From NCBI GenBank assembly GCA_023412805.1, contig JAEZRM010000035.1, forward strand, positions 1 to 53,426: 53,426 nt of DNA. The letters run 5' to 3'. The first letter of the stretch is position 1. Every line of letters begins with the position of its first letter. A program made the translations under genes and the position numbers. This document shows, in pieces, positions 1 through 8,545 of the stretch. The notes under the pieces are model-generated. The model was not told the DNA's origin. It did not search any database and saw only the letters and a list, made by a program, of their open reading frames with translations. Source of the DNA: Pseudomonadota bacterium (GTDB lineage Bacteria; Pseudomonadota; Alphaproteobacteria; Rhizobiales; Hyphomicrobiaceae).

Positions 1-20
1 TCTCCCCGCAAGCGGGGAGA
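1..20. repeat. CTCCCCG palindrome at window edge
   Basis: A 9-bp inverted repeat (TCTCCCCGC, 2-base loop, GCGGGGAGA). The same kind of palindrome recurs at 8436-8461 and 8546-8575, so it belongs to a small family of GC-rich intergenic hairpins. It lies just past the 3' end of the leftward lptE gene and could help end that transcript, but the window stops before any T-run can be seen. Bases 21-101 hold no recognisable gene. Confidence 0.6.
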
Positions 21-101
21 GGGGACAATGGCGCATTTCATGGAAACCTAGCAGTACGACACTGCTGGTGCAAAAGTTCGGGGTGGGTGGTTTGTGGAAG
101 A

Positions 102-665
102 TCAGGCCGGCGCGCGCGAGAGGTAGGCGCTGAGGCGCACCTTCAGTTCGTCGGCGATCGTCTTGGCGACACGCGTTTCAGCATCCTCGCGGGCGCGGAC
201 GTTCGAGTAGATCGACTGGTAGCGCTCGAAGGCGGCGCGCGCGTGCGAGCTACCCTGCAGAACGATGGATTTCTGGTTCAGGTGAATGAGCTGGTAGGCG
301 ACCTCGACATTGTAGACCTGACTGTAGGCCTCGCCTTTGTTCGTCACGAGCGTCGAGTTGATGCCTTCGCGGAGCACGATCTCCAGGCGATAGGCGGGCT
401 TGGGTGCTTCGCCGCCGCCGGTGTTGTTGAAGATCAGCTCATTGCGGATGCGCTGGCCGACACGGCTCGGGATCGGTGCGATATCGACCTTCGCGAGCAC
501 ATCCTGAAGGTGCTCGCCGCTAGCCGTCGGACCATAGAGCGGCTGGAAGTCGCCCGGACCGCAAGCGGCCAGGATCGGAGCGGCCGCAAGCGTTACCGCG
601 AGCCCGCGCAGAAGTGCGCGTCTCGACGGACCGTCTTGCGGCTTATTCCCCCTAGGCGACGACAT
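102..665 (-). CDS. lptE: LPS assembly lipoprotein LptE
   Basis: Outer-membrane lipoprotein that plugs and folds the LptD barrel delivering lipopolysaccharide to the cell surface. The 187-residue protein has a twin-arginine-like basic N-terminus (RR at 15-16), a hydrophobic stretch and a lipobox ending LAAC with Cys35 as the lipidated residue. The mature part begins CGPGDFQPLYGP, typical of alphaproteobacterial LptE, where sequence conservation is otherwise low. The start ATG at 665 follows a GAGGA ribosome site and overlaps the end of leuS by 14 bases, so the two are translationally coupled. The leuS-lptE order is conserved in the order, usually followed by holA, which would lie outside the window. 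The assignment rests on position, length and lipobox. Confidence 0.85.
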   Translation of the reverse strand: MSSPRGNKPQDGPSRRALLRGLAVTLAAAPILAACGPGDFQPLYGPTASGEHLQDVLAKVDIAPIPSRVGQRIRNELIFNNTGGGEAPKPAYRLEIVLREGINSTLVTNKGEAYSQVYNVEVAYQLIHLNQKSIVLQGSSHARAAFERYQSIYSNVRAREDAETRVAKTIADELKVRLSAYLSRAPA

Positions 666-3282
666 TCACGATCCTCTGTGGGACCACAATCACCTTCTTC
701 ACGGGCCGCCCCTCGATGGCCCGCACGACAGACTCCAGACTGAGCGCTGCCGCCTCGATCTCTTCCTTCGCTGCGGACCGAGCGATGATCAGCTCGTCGC
801 GGCGCTTGCCGTTCACCTGTACGGCAATGGTTACGTGATCGTCAACGAGCAAGGCCCCATCCGGCTGCGGCCACGGCTGATCAGCCAAAAGAGTGTTGTA
901 ACCAAGCCGCGCCCAGCATTCTTCAGCTAAATGCGGCATCATCGGGCCGATCATCTGAACAAGATGCTCGATTGCCTCGCGAAGTGCCCAGTCGAGCCCG
1001 GGGTCGGCCTTGCCGGCGGCAGTCGAGAGTTCGTTCGACAGCTCGTAGAGTTGCGCAACGGCCACATTAAAGCGCAGGTTCTCGATATTGCGGCCGATGC
1101 CGTCCAGCGCCTTGTGGGTCGCGCGCCGCAGTGTCAGTGCTGCGGGGCCGAACTCCGCCGGGCGCGGCGCATCCTTCGGCGCCGCTTTCGATTCGATATC
1201 GCCCATGAGGCGCCAGATGCGCTGGATGAACCGTCCGGCGCCCGCGACGCCGGCCTCCGTCCAGATGACATCGCGCTCGGGCGGGCTGTCGGACAGCATG
1301 AACCAGCGCGCGCAGTCGGCGCCGTAGTGCTGGATGATGTCGTCGGGGTCGACGAGGTTCTTCTTCGACTTCGACATCTTCTCAATGGCGCCGATCACGG
1401 CCGGCTTGCCCGTTGCGATCTCGGTGGCGCGGCGGGCATCGCCCTCGCCCTCGAAGCGCACCTCGGTCGGCAACAGCCACTGGCCGTCCGCCGAGCGATA
1501 GGTCTCGTGCACGACCATGCCCTGCGTGAAGAGGGCGGCGAAGGGTTCCTTGAGCTTGGGGTTCAGGTTTCCAGTCACGCCCATGGCACGTGTGAAGAAG
1601 CGCGAATAGAGCAGGTGCAGAATCGCATGCTCAATGCCGCCGATGTACTGGTCGACGGGCAGCCAGTAATCCGCCGCCGCCTGGTCGACGGGCGTTTCTG
1701 CATCGGGTGCGGTGAAGCGCACAAAGTACCAGGAGCTGTCGACGAACGTATCCATCGTGTCCGTCTCGCGCGTCGCGGCCTTCCCGCACTTGGGGCAATC
1801 GACGTGGCGCCATGTGGGATGGCGGTCGAGCGGATTGCCCGGCTCGGTGAAGGAGGCATCCTCCGGCAGCTTCACCGGGAGCTGATCGACGGGGACGGGC
1901 ACTTCGCCGCACGTTCCGCAGTGGATGATCGGGATCGGACAGCCCCAGTAGCGCTGGCGCGAGATGCCCCAGTCGCGCAGGCGATAGTTGACCTTGCGCT
2001 TGGCAACCGGACGGCCGTCGAGCGTTGCCTTCTCCAGGCGGTCGGCGATCGTGTTGAAGGCCGCCTTGATGTCGAGGCCGTCCAGGAACTGCGAATTGAT
2101 CATCACGCCGTCATCGAGATAGGCCGTGCCGGACTCGATCTCGGCGATCGCGCGGGCGCGTGCTTTTGCGTCGGTCGGCGCCACGACAGGGACGACCGGC
2201 AGGCCATAGGCGCGGGCGAACTCGATATCGCGCTGGTCATGGGCGGGGCAGCCGAAGATGGCGCCGGTGCCGTAGTCCATGAGAATGAAGTTCGCGACGT
2301 AGACCGGCAACCTCCAGTTCGGATCGAGCGGGTGTGCCGCGACGATCCCGGTATCGATGCCCTTCTTCTCCGCGCTCTCGATGGTGGCGACGGACGTGCC
2401 CATGCGCCGGCTGTCCTCGCTGAAGACGGCGACAGCGGGGTTCGTCTCGGCCGCGGCGAGCGCCAGCGGATGATCGGGCGCAATGGCGAGGAAGGACGCG
2501 CCGAAGAGCGTATCGGGCCGCGTCGTGAACACCTCCAGCTCGGTTTTTCCGGCGGGCGCAGTGCCCGCTTCCAGCGCCCAGCGGATGAGCAGGCCTTCGG
2601 AGCGACCGATCCAGTTCTCCTGCATGAGCCGGACTTTCTCCGGCCACTTGTCGAGCGTCTTCAGCGCGTCGATCAGGTCATCGGCAAACTCGGTGATCTT
2701 GAAGGCCCACTGCTGGCGCTCACGCTGCTCGACGAGCGCGCCCGAGCGCCAGCCGCGACCGTCGATGACCTGCTCGTTGGCGAGCACGGTCTGATCGACC
2801 GGATCCCAGTTCACCTTGCTCGAACGCCGGTAGGCGAGGCCCTTCCCGTACATATCGAGGAAGAGGCGCTGCTGGTGGCGGTAGTAGCTCGGATTGCAGG
2901 TCGCGAATTCGCGAGCCCAGTCGAGGGCAAGGCCCATGGACTTGAGCTGGGCCTTCATCGCGTCGATGTTGGCATAGGTCCATTTGGCCGGGTGCGTCTG
3001 GCGCTCCATGGCCGCGTTCTCGGCCGGCATACCGAACGCATCCCAGCCCATGGGATGCAGCACATTGAACCCACGCGCACGCTTATAGCGGGCAAGCACG
3101 TCGCCCATGGTATAGTTACGGACATGCCCCATATGGATGCGCCCGGACGGATACGGGAACATCTCGAGCACATAGCACTTGGGCTTGGCCGGGTCCGTGG
3201 CGGTAAGGAAGGACTTTCGCTGCTCCCAGACACTTTGCCAGTGCTGCTCGCGATCGGGCGCGTTATAGCGTTCGGCGGCCAT
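652..3282 (-). CDS. leuS: Leucyl-tRNA synthetase
   Basis: Cytoplasmic class I aminoacyl-tRNA synthetase that charges tRNA-Leu and edits mischarged product. The start is placed at MAAERYN (876 residues) because the longer upstream reading adds a non-conserved tail into the divergent promoter region. Visible motifs are the HIGH-type signature HMGHVRNYT at 50-58, a large CP1 editing insert in the middle, zinc-type CxxC pairs (CGTCGE, CPKCGK), and KMSKSKKN near 634. The C-terminal anticodon-binding region ends VIVVPQRIVNVVA. Length is normal for bacterial LeuRS. It is the first gene of a leftward leuS-lptE unit and is divergent from yggS, with a 134-base shared promoter region. There is no sign of damage. 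Confidence 0.98.
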   Translation of the reverse strand: MAAERYNAPDREQHWQSVWEQRKSFLTATDPAKPKCYVLEMFPYPSGRIHMGHVRNYTMGDVLARYKRARGFNVLHPMGWDAFGMPAENAAMERQTHPAKWTYANIDAMKAQLKSMGLALDWAREFATCNPSYYRHQQRLFLDMYGKGLAYRRSSKVNWDPVDQTVLANEQVIDGRGWRSGALVEQRERQQWAFKITEFADDLIDALKTLDKWPEKVRLMQENWIGRSEGLLIRWALEAGTAPAGKTELEVFTTRPDTLFGASFLAIAPDHPLALAAAETNPAVAVFSEDSRRMGTSVATIESAEKKGIDTGIVAAHPLDPNWRLPVYVANFILMDYGTGAIFGCPAHDQRDIEFARAYGLPVVPVVAPTDAKARARAIAEIESGTAYLDDGVMINSQFLDGLDIKAAFNTIADRLEKATLDGRPVAKRKVNYRLRDWGISRQRYWGCPIPIIHCGTCGEVPVPVDQLPVKLPEDASFTEPGNPLDRHPTWRHVDCPKCGKAATRETDTMDTFVDSSWYFVRFTAPDAETPVDQAAADYWLPVDQYIGGIEHAILHLLYSRFFTRAMGVTGNLNPKLKEPFAALFTQGMVVHETYRSADGQWLLPTEVRFEGEGDARRATEIATGKPAVIGAIEKMSKSKKNLVDPDDIIQHYGADCARWFMLSDSPPERDVIWTEAGVAGAGRFIQRIWRLMGDIESKAAPKDAPRPAEFGPAALTLRRATHKALDGIGRNIENLRFNVAVAQLYELSNELSTAAGKADPGLDWALREAIEHLVQMIGPMMPHLAEECWARLGYNTLLADQPWPQPDGALLVDDHVTIAVQVNGKRRDELIIARSAAKEEIEAAALSLESVVRAIEGRPVKKVIVVPQRIVNVVA

Positions 3283-3416
3283 GGGGCGGACCTCGGTACG
3301 TGTTTGCGTGCTGTGGGCGAATAGCTCGGGGCGTAATGTGCCCAAAGGACCGGTCGGGTCAAGGGACTGGGCGGGGACTGGACGGTCAGGCACTTGGGCG
3401 GATCAAGGCGGAGACG

Positions 3417-4115
3417 ATGACGGAGACGGCAGAATCACGGCTCGAGGCGGTCCGGAGCCGGATCGAGAAGACGGCGCGGGAAGTCGGGCGCGATCCGGGC
3501 TCCGTGCGGCTGATCGTGGTCTCCAAGACCTTCGGCGAGGCGGACATCAAGCCGGTGATCGGTGCCGGGCAGCGGCTTTTCGGCGAGAATCGCGTTCAGG
3601 AAGCCCAGAGCAAGTGGCCTGCGCTCAAGAATGCTCAACCGGATCTGGAGCTGCATCTGATCGGTCCTCTCCAGACCAACAAGGTCCGCGATGCGGTGGC
3701 GCTCTTCGACGTGCTCCATACGCTGGATCGCCCGAAGCTCGCCCATGCGCTCAAGGCGGAGATGGCTGCGCGCGGCAAAACGCTGCGCCTACTCGTTCAG
3801 GTCAACACGGGCGAGGAAGAGCAGAAAGCGGGTGTTGCCCCGGCCGACCTCCCAGCCTTCCTCAAGCTGGCACAGGATGAACTGAAGCTCGAGATCGAGG
3901 GCCTCATGTGCATTCCACCGGTCGACGAGGAGCCGGCGGTGCACTTCGCCTTCCTGTCGAAACTCGCCCGCGAGCACGGCCTGCCCGAGCTCAGCATGGG
4001 TATGAGCGGTGACTTCGAGGCCGCGGTGGAACTTGGGGCGACATACGTGCGTGTTGGGAGCGCGATATTCGGAAGTCGCCCACCATTGGTCGAAAAGCCC
4101 CAAGATCCCGGTTGA
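3417..4115 (+). CDS. yggS: YggS family PLP homeostasis protein
   Basis: Small PLP-binding protein of the alanine-racemase-like TIM-barrel fold that keeps free pyridoxal phosphate and amino-acid pools balanced; no catalytic reaction is established for the family. The 232-residue protein has the Schiff-base lysine in LIVVSKTF (Lys37), the FGENRVQEA motif, the HLIGPLQTNK segment and the C-terminal SMGMSGDFEAA and VRVGSAIFG phosphate-binding motifs. The start MTETAES follows GGCGGAG at good spacing; upstream in-frame codons lie in the intergenic region. In many alphaproteobacteria yggS is divergent from leuS, exactly as here. Confidence 0.96.
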   Translation: MTETAESRLEAVRSRIEKTAREVGRDPGSVRLIVVSKTFGEADIKPVIGAGQRLFGENRVQEAQSKWPALKNAQPDLELHLIGPLQTNKVRDAVALFDVLHTLDRPKLAHALKAEMAARGKTLRLLVQVNTGEEEQKAGVAPADLPAFLKLAQDELKLEIEGLMCIPPVDEEPAVHFAFLSKLAREHGLPELSMGMSGDFEAAVELGATYVRVGSAIFGSRPPLVEKPQDPG

Positions 4116-4222
4116 ATAACACACACAACTGCAATATCGACCGCGCCCATGGGAACGTGAGGTGAAACGCCTCGCTTTACCGATATCGCGCGACATCCCC
4201 CTGACATCCGAGGAGACGCCCC

Positions 4223-5437
4223 GTGGATACCGTTCTGATCATTGGCGCCGGTGCTGCCGGTTCCGTCGTCGCGCAGAAGTGCGCGATGAACCGCGACGTG
4301 TTCAAGACGATCCACCTCGCGTCGCGCCGCATCGAGAGCTGCAAGGCCGTCGCCAAGCGCTGCAAGACGCCGATCGAGGTCCATCAGGTCGACGCCGACG
4401 ACGTCAAGGCGACGGTGAAGCTCCTCAAGAAGATCAAGCCGCACCTCGTCATCAACATGGCGCTGCCGTATCAGGATCTGCCGATCATGGATGCGTGCCT
4501 TGAGACGGGCGTGCACTACATGGATACGGCCAACTACGAGCCGCGCGACGAAGCGAAATTCACTTACAAGTGGCAGTGGCCGTACCACTCCAAGTACAAG
4601 GCCGCCGGCATCATGGCCGTGCTCGGCTGCGGCTTCGATCCCGGCCAGTCGAACATCTACTGCGCCTATGCGCAGGAGTTCCTCTTCGACGAGATCAACC
4701 AGATCGACATCGTGGACTGCAACGACGGCAGCCACGGCAAGGCGTTCGCGACCAACTTCAATCCGGAGATCAATCTCCGCGAGGTCACGCAGCGCGGCAA
4801 GTACTGGAAGAACGGCAAGTGGATCGACATCGATCCGCTCTCGATCTCGGCTATGATCGACTACCCGGAAGTGGGCGAGCGCAAGAGCTACCTGATCTAC
4901 CACGAGGAGGAAGAGAGCCTCGTCAAGCACATCAAGGGGCTGGAGCAAATCCGCTTCTGGATGACGTTCTCGGACAACTACATCAAGCACCTCGAAGTGC
5001 TCCAGAACGTCGGCATGACCCGTATCGACCCGGTCATGTACAAGGGCAATCCGGTCATCCCCATGGAGTTCCTGAAGGAGCTTCTACCGCCACCCTCATC
5101 GCTCGGTGAGAACTACACGGGCAAGACGTCCATCGGCTGTATCTTTGTCGGCAAGAAGAACGGCAAGGAAAAGCGGGCGATGATCTACAACGTGTGCGAC
5201 CACGCGAAGTCGTACAAGGAGACCGGCGCGCAGGCGGTGTCCTACACGACCGGTGTGCCGCCCGTCGTCGGCGCCATGATGATGTTCAAGGGCCACTGGA
5301 AGGGGAAGGGCGTGTTCAACGTCGAGCAACTTCCGTCAAAGCCCTTCATGGACGAGATCGGCAAGCAGGGGCTCCCCTGGCATCTGATCGACGTCAAGAA
5401 GAGCGACCAGAAGGAGCTCTTCAAGGTCAAGACCTGA
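4223..5437 (+). CDS. Carboxynorspermidine synthase (saccharopine dehydrogenase family)
   Basis: NADPH-dependent enzyme expected to condense aspartate semialdehyde with 1,3-diaminopropane or putrescine, giving carboxy(nor)spermidine in the alternative polyamine route. The 404-residue protein opens with a Rossmann motif IIGAGAAGSVVAQ (about 6-18) and has the family blocks VINMALPYQD, GVHYMDTANYEP and GFDPGQSN. The start is GTG, with AGGAGA 6 bases upstream. Family membership is clear. The choice of carboxynorspermidine synthase over saccharopine dehydrogenase rests on remembered similarity of the blocks. The decarboxylase partner (nspC), often adjacent, is not in the window. A terminator-like hairpin follows the stop. 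Confidence 0.82.
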   Translation: MDTVLIIGAGAAGSVVAQKCAMNRDVFKTIHLASRRIESCKAVAKRCKTPIEVHQVDADDVKATVKLLKKIKPHLVINMALPYQDLPIMDACLETGVHYMDTANYEPRDEAKFTYKWQWPYHSKYKAAGIMAVLGCGFDPGQSNIYCAYAQEFLFDEINQIDIVDCNDGSHGKAFATNFNPEINLREVTQRGKYWKNGKWIDIDPLSISAMIDYPEVGERKSYLIYHEEEESLVKHIKGLEQIRFWMTFSDNYIKHLEVLQNVGMTRIDPVMYKGNPVIPMEFLKELLPPPSSLGENYTGKTSIGCIFVGKKNGKEKRAMIYNVCDHAKSYKETGAQAVSYTTGVPPVVGAMMMFKGHWKGKGVFNVEQLPSKPFMDEIGKQGLPWHLIDVKKSDQKELFKVKT

Positions 5438-5445
5438 GTATTGCG

Positions 5446-5475
5446 AGGGCGCCCCGGACACGAGGGCGCCCTTTC
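5446..5475 (+). terminator. Hairpin after carboxynorspermidine synthase
   Basis: 8-bp stem AGGGCGCC (5446-5453) / GGCGCCCT (5465-5472) with an 11-base loop, followed by TTC and shortly by another TTTTC. It sits 8 bases past the stop codon and separates two convergent genes. The T-run is weak, so efficiency is uncertain. Confidence 0.6.
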
Positions 5476-5899
5476 AGCTTTTCACTTCGAACACTTTGAA
5501 AATGCCGGTCGCCGTGACGAGCACCGTGCCGTCGGCGCTCGCTTCCCCGTCGACGAAGGCGAGCGTGCGCGTCAGCCGGCGCATGGTCACGCGGCCATCG
5601 ATCCATGGCCCCGGCTTGGCGGCGGCGAGGAAGCGGCTGTCGAACCCGATTGTCGCGGTCGGACGCTTGGACGTCGCGGCTGCGAAGTGGCCCATGATCG
5701 AATCGAGAAATCCGAGGATGGCACCGCCGTGGAGGACGCCGTTCGGATTGGTGTGCCGCGCGTCGCTCTGGAAGCCGTACTCGTAGCCGCTCTCGGCGAC
5801 GCGTCGCAGATAGTACGGCCCGTTATTGGCGAGGAAGCCGTCATTGGGCAGCAGGAGCTTGAAGCCCGGGGGGACGCCCGGCGGCATAGTCGAGGACAT
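5474..5899 (-). CDS. PaaI-type hotdog-fold thioesterase
   Basis: A 141-residue single-domain hotdog protein expected to hydrolyse acyl-CoA thioesters in the cytoplasm. The PaaI/YbgC-superfamily signature NPNGVLHGGAILGFLDS (about 51-67) carries the conserved HGG turn (57-59) next to the active-site helix. The segment TIGFDSRFLAAAKPG is the usual central strand. The start ATG at 5899 follows a GAGAAG site. The substrate cannot be told: neighbours are a polyamine gene and an unknown secreted protein, and no phenylacetate genes are present. It is convergent with the upstream gene. Confidence 0.85.
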   Translation of the reverse strand: MSSTMPPGVPPGFKLLLPNDGFLANNGPYYLRRVAESGYEYGFQSDARHTNPNGVLHGGAILGFLDSIMGHFAAATSKRPTATIGFDSRFLAAAKPGPWIDGRVTMRRLTRTLAFVDGEASADGTVLVTATGIFKVFEVKS

Positions 5900-6145
5900 G
5901 AGCTACTTCTCGATCACGAACAGTTCAAACGTCGCGAGGTGATTCGCACCATGTCGACGTTAGCGAATGCTGTCCACCGCGTTAGCGCGCTGTTTGCGCG
6001 TCTTTCAGCGGATGGATGTCCACAGCGCTGAGCGCCACAGCATCACAATCCAGAGCTTTTCCCTGCTCGTGCAGTGCAGCGTCCCGTTGTCGTGCCGGAC
6101 GACCACTCCTAACTTTCGATGCACACGGGGGAGAGGAGCACACAC

Positions 6146-6574
6146 ATGACGATCAGCTTCGCGAAGCGCGTCTTCGATAACGGCATTGCGCCCGCCTTGA
6201 CGATAGCGGGCACGCTCGGCCTGTTCGCTGTCGGCGCAGGTCCGGCGTCGGCGCAATCAATTGCCGGGTCGTGGGCGGGTGCCGGCACGATCATCTATCC
6301 CTCCGGAGAGAGGGAGCGCGCCCGCTGCCGCGCGACATTCCGCAGTTCCGGCGGCGGTGGCGTCGCCATGCACGCGGTCTGCGCGACGGCCTCGGTCCGT
6401 GTCACGCAGAACGCCGCCCTCTCGCAGCTCACGAACAGTACATACTCGGGTGAGTTCACCAACACCGAATACGGCATCCAAGGCTCGATCCGCATCAAGC
6501 TGCATAGCCGCAGCAAGATGAGCGCGTCACTCTCCGGCGGTGGCGGTAGCGCGCAGTTCAGCCTCAATCGTTAA
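6146..6574 (+). CDS. Small secreted protein of unknown function
   Basis: A 142-residue protein I do not recognise. The start MTISFAK is chosen because GAGAGGAG lies about 8-15 bases upstream. It has a clear Sec signal peptide: basic N-region, hydrophobic core (about 14-32) and an ASAQ cleavage site after Ala36. The mature part starts QSIAGSWAGAG and is rich in Gly, Ser and Thr, with exactly two cysteines (Cys61 and Cys79) that could form one disulfide in the periplasm. The closing segment (FSLNR) and alternating pattern suggest a small beta-sandwich. The SIAGSWAGAGTI opening resembles periplasmic 'extracellular small beta' proteins common in Hyphomicrobiales, but no function can be assigned. 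Confidence 0.75.
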   Translation: MTISFAKRVFDNGIAPALTIAGTLGLFAVGAGPASAQSIAGSWAGAGTIIYPSGERERARCRATFRSSGGGGVAMHAVCATASVRVTQNAALSQLTNSTYSGEFTNTEYGIQGSIRIKLHSRSKMSASLSGGGGSAQFSLNR

Positions 6575-6728
6575 AGGATTATCCACAAGCGTCGCGATGT
6601 GCCGCGCATGGGACACACAATAGCGCCAATTAACGGAGAGCTTTGTTAACCAGCAGCTGCGATGTTCACAGCGAACAAGGTTGCTGATAGGTTGAGAGCC
6701 GTGTCGAGTTTTGTGTTGGTGGATCCCA

Positions 6729-7270
6729 TGGTGCGTAGCGTTGCTTCGAATGTCGGCGACGGTGAAACAGTCTCGTTCGCCGAGCATTTCACTGCCTCTG
6801 AGCAATTCGATCAGATTTTCAAGGACGGTATGGCGCTCGTCGAGCGCACGGCCGCCTACCTCGATGGTGCCGGCCGGCAGGAATCCAAGGCACTTACGGC
6901 TTCACTCAACGTCGTTTATGCAACCGAGAGTATGCGTCTGACGACGCGGCTCCTGGAGCTGGCGTCGTGGCTGCTCATGCGTCGTGCCCTCAAGCTTGGC
7001 GAGATCACGCCCGAGGAAGCACACGTCAAGCGGCGCCGCATTCGCCTGGGCGTCGCCCGCCCGCAGCACGTGAAGGACTACGGTGGCCTGCCGCGCGCCA
7101 TTCGCGCGCTGATCGAGGAGAGCTTTGCGCTCCAGGATCGCGTCGTAAGGATCGATCGGGCTCTCGAAGCCGCGCGCGCCGCGCGTTTCGAGACGCAGGA
7201 CAATCCCGTGAGCCGCCAGATCGCCAGCATCGAAGCGGCCTTCGGCACCAGTGCGGCGCGCCCGCACTGA
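6729..7270 (+). CDS. rcdA: RcdA family protein (DUF1465), regulator of CtrA degradation
   Basis: Protease adaptor which in Caulobacter works with CpdR and PopA to deliver the master cell-cycle regulator CtrA to ClpXP. The protein is mostly helical: FAEHFTASEQFDQIFKDGM, then MRLTTRLLELASWLLMRRAL and a C-terminal helix with IEAAFG, the expected three-helix-bundle core of DUF1465. The start is set at MVRSVAS (180 residues) because GGTGGA lies just upstream; a longer in-frame start at 6662 lacks a ribosome site. Two TTAAC half-sites lie upstream (about 6628-6649), but their spacing is not that of a CtrA box. A strong terminator follows at 7311. Confidence 0.85.
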
Positions 7271-7310
7271 TCGGCGCCTTGTCGCCGCGTCCATTTCGCG
7301 TTCAGTTACC

Positions 7311-7346
7311 AGCCGGTGATGTGCGGGGCACGTCGCCGGCTTTTTC
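7311..7346 (+). terminator. Rho-independent terminator of rcdA
   Basis: A 14-bp stem (7311-7324 with 7328-7341, including two G-T wobble pairs) closed by a GGG loop and followed by TTTTTC. It begins 40 bases past the rcdA stop and precedes the next gene's GTG, so that gene must have its own promoter or rely on read-through. Confidence 0.85.
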
Positions 7347-7375
7347 GTGTTCAACAACCCGCGAGGACTTAGGCC

Positions 7376-8326
7376 GTGACTGCGATCCGCTATCTTTCGA
7401 CGGCCGATGTAGGGTCGCTCATCGAGCCTGCCGCGGTTCTTTCTATGCTGGCCGAAGGCTTCAAGGCGCTCAGCGCCGGTGATGTTCAAGCGCCGCCGCG
7501 GCCGAAAGTGGATGTCCCGCGCAAAGGCTTCGGCCTCGCCATGCTGGCCTGGATGCCGGGCCACCATATCGCTGTGAAGACCGTGAACGTGTTCGAAGGC
7601 AACCACGCGCATCACCTGCCGAGCCACATGGGCCTCATCAGCCTGTTCGACCGTGAGACCGGCGCCCCGCTCGCCGTCATGGATGCGACGGTCATCACTG
7701 GGATCCGTACGGCGGGAGGCGCCGTTCTCTCGATCGATCCGCTCGCTCGTCAGAATGCGAAGGTGGCGACGGTCATCGGTGGCGGTGTCCAGGCGAGGGA
7801 GCACGTGCGCCTGCTCGCGACGCTGCTCAACATCACGGACATCCGCGTTTTTGCGCGCCAGCCGGACGTGGCCAAGTCCATCGCCGAACTGAGTCCGCTC
7901 GCGAAAGTGGCTGACGATCTCCAAGCCTCCGTGCGCGAGTCCGACATCGTATGCCTCACTACGTCGTCGGCGACGCCCGTAATCGAGGATGCGTGGATCA
8001 AGCCGGGCACGCACGTCACGTCCGTCGGCTTCGCACCCCCGGGAAGCGAAGTGCCGGCCGCGCTGATCGATCGTGCGCGCATCGCCGTCGAGACGCGCAA
8101 TGCGTTCAGCCCCGCGCCGGTCGGATGCGCAGAGTTTGCGGGTCGCGATGCGTCGCAGGCGGTGGAACTCGGAGAGGTGTTGGCTGGCACAAAGCCCGGT
8201 CGCACGAACGAGACGGAAGTGACGCTCTACAAGTCCATGGGCAATGCCATGGAGGACATGGTCGTCGCCAATCTCGTATACGAGACAGCGCTCTCGCTCG
8301 GCGTCGGTGTCGAGCTGGAGAGGTAG
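7376..8326 (+). CDS. Ornithine cyclodeaminase / mu-crystallin family protein
   Basis: A 316-residue NAD(P)-dependent enzyme of the OCD/mu-crystallin family, which includes ornithine cyclodeaminases, alanine dehydrogenases and ketimine reductases. Seen: Lys68 in HHIAVKTVN, Arg111 in ITGIRTAG, and the dinucleotide motif VIGGGVQARE (133-142). In true ornithine cyclodeaminases an Asp occurs in a GGDCPGK-type segment; here the matching segment reads SVGFAPPGSEVP without it, so a ketimine reductase or amino-acid dehydrogenase activity is more likely than ornithine cyclisation. The start is GTG with AGGAC upstream. It stands alone between a terminator and a repeat-rich spacer. Confidence 0.88.
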   Translation: MTAIRYLSTADVGSLIEPAAVLSMLAEGFKALSAGDVQAPPRPKVDVPRKGFGLAMLAWMPGHHIAVKTVNVFEGNHAHHLPSHMGLISLFDRETGAPLAVMDATVITGIRTAGGAVLSIDPLARQNAKVATVIGGGVQAREHVRLLATLLNITDIRVFARQPDVAKSIAELSPLAKVADDLQASVRESDIVCLTTSSATPVIEDAWIKPGTHVTSVGFAPPGSEVPAALIDRARIAVETRNAFSPAPVGCAEFAGRDASQAVELGEVLAGTKPGRTNETEVTLYKSMGNAMEDMVVANLVYETALSLGVGVELER

Positions 8327-8380
8327 CAACTCGCGACTTCGTCGCGACGGGGCTTTCGCCCCTGGCCCCAACCGGGGAGA

Positions 8381-8412
8381 CCCCGGACCCCCCTCCTTTT
8401 TATGACTTGGAA
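8381..8412 (+). repeat. C-rich TTTTTATGAC motif, copy 1
   Basis: Segment with runs of C followed by TTTTTATGACTTGGAA. A closely matching segment lies at 36233-36261 in the same orientation. Both copies sit in spacers beside other hairpin repeats, so this is probably the edge of a larger dispersed element. Confidence 0.5.
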
Positions 8413-8435
8413 GGTGCCGCTGGCGCTTCACTTCT

Positions 8436-8461
8436 CCCTCTCCCCGCTCGCGGGGAGAGGG
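8436..8461. repeat. CTCCCCG palindrome
   Basis: Perfect 11-bp inverted repeat (CCCTCTCCCCG / CGGGGAGAGGG) with a CTCG loop. It is the same family as the palindromes at 1-20 and 8546-8575. No T-run follows, so it is classed as a repeat rather than a terminator. Confidence 0.7.
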
Positions 8462-8545
8462 GCGGGGTGAGGGGCGACGACAAGCGTCGAAGTTTGAAAT
8501 TGCCGCCGCCCCTCATGTCGCGCGGGACGCGCGCCTCTGGCGCGA

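Noticed and set aside
931..3324. A 797-codon open frame on the + strand opposite leuS
   Set aside because: It is the antisense of a perfectly conserved leuS gene in GC-rich DNA; its translation shows no family blocks and is rich in Arg, Gly and His.
6628..6649. Possible CtrA box upstream of rcdA
   Set aside because: Two TTAAC half-sites occur, but 12 bases separate the TTAA cores instead of 7.
6902..8431. A 509-codon - strand frame opposite rcdA and the OCD-like gene
   Set aside because: Antisense shadow of two recognised genes and of a terminator.
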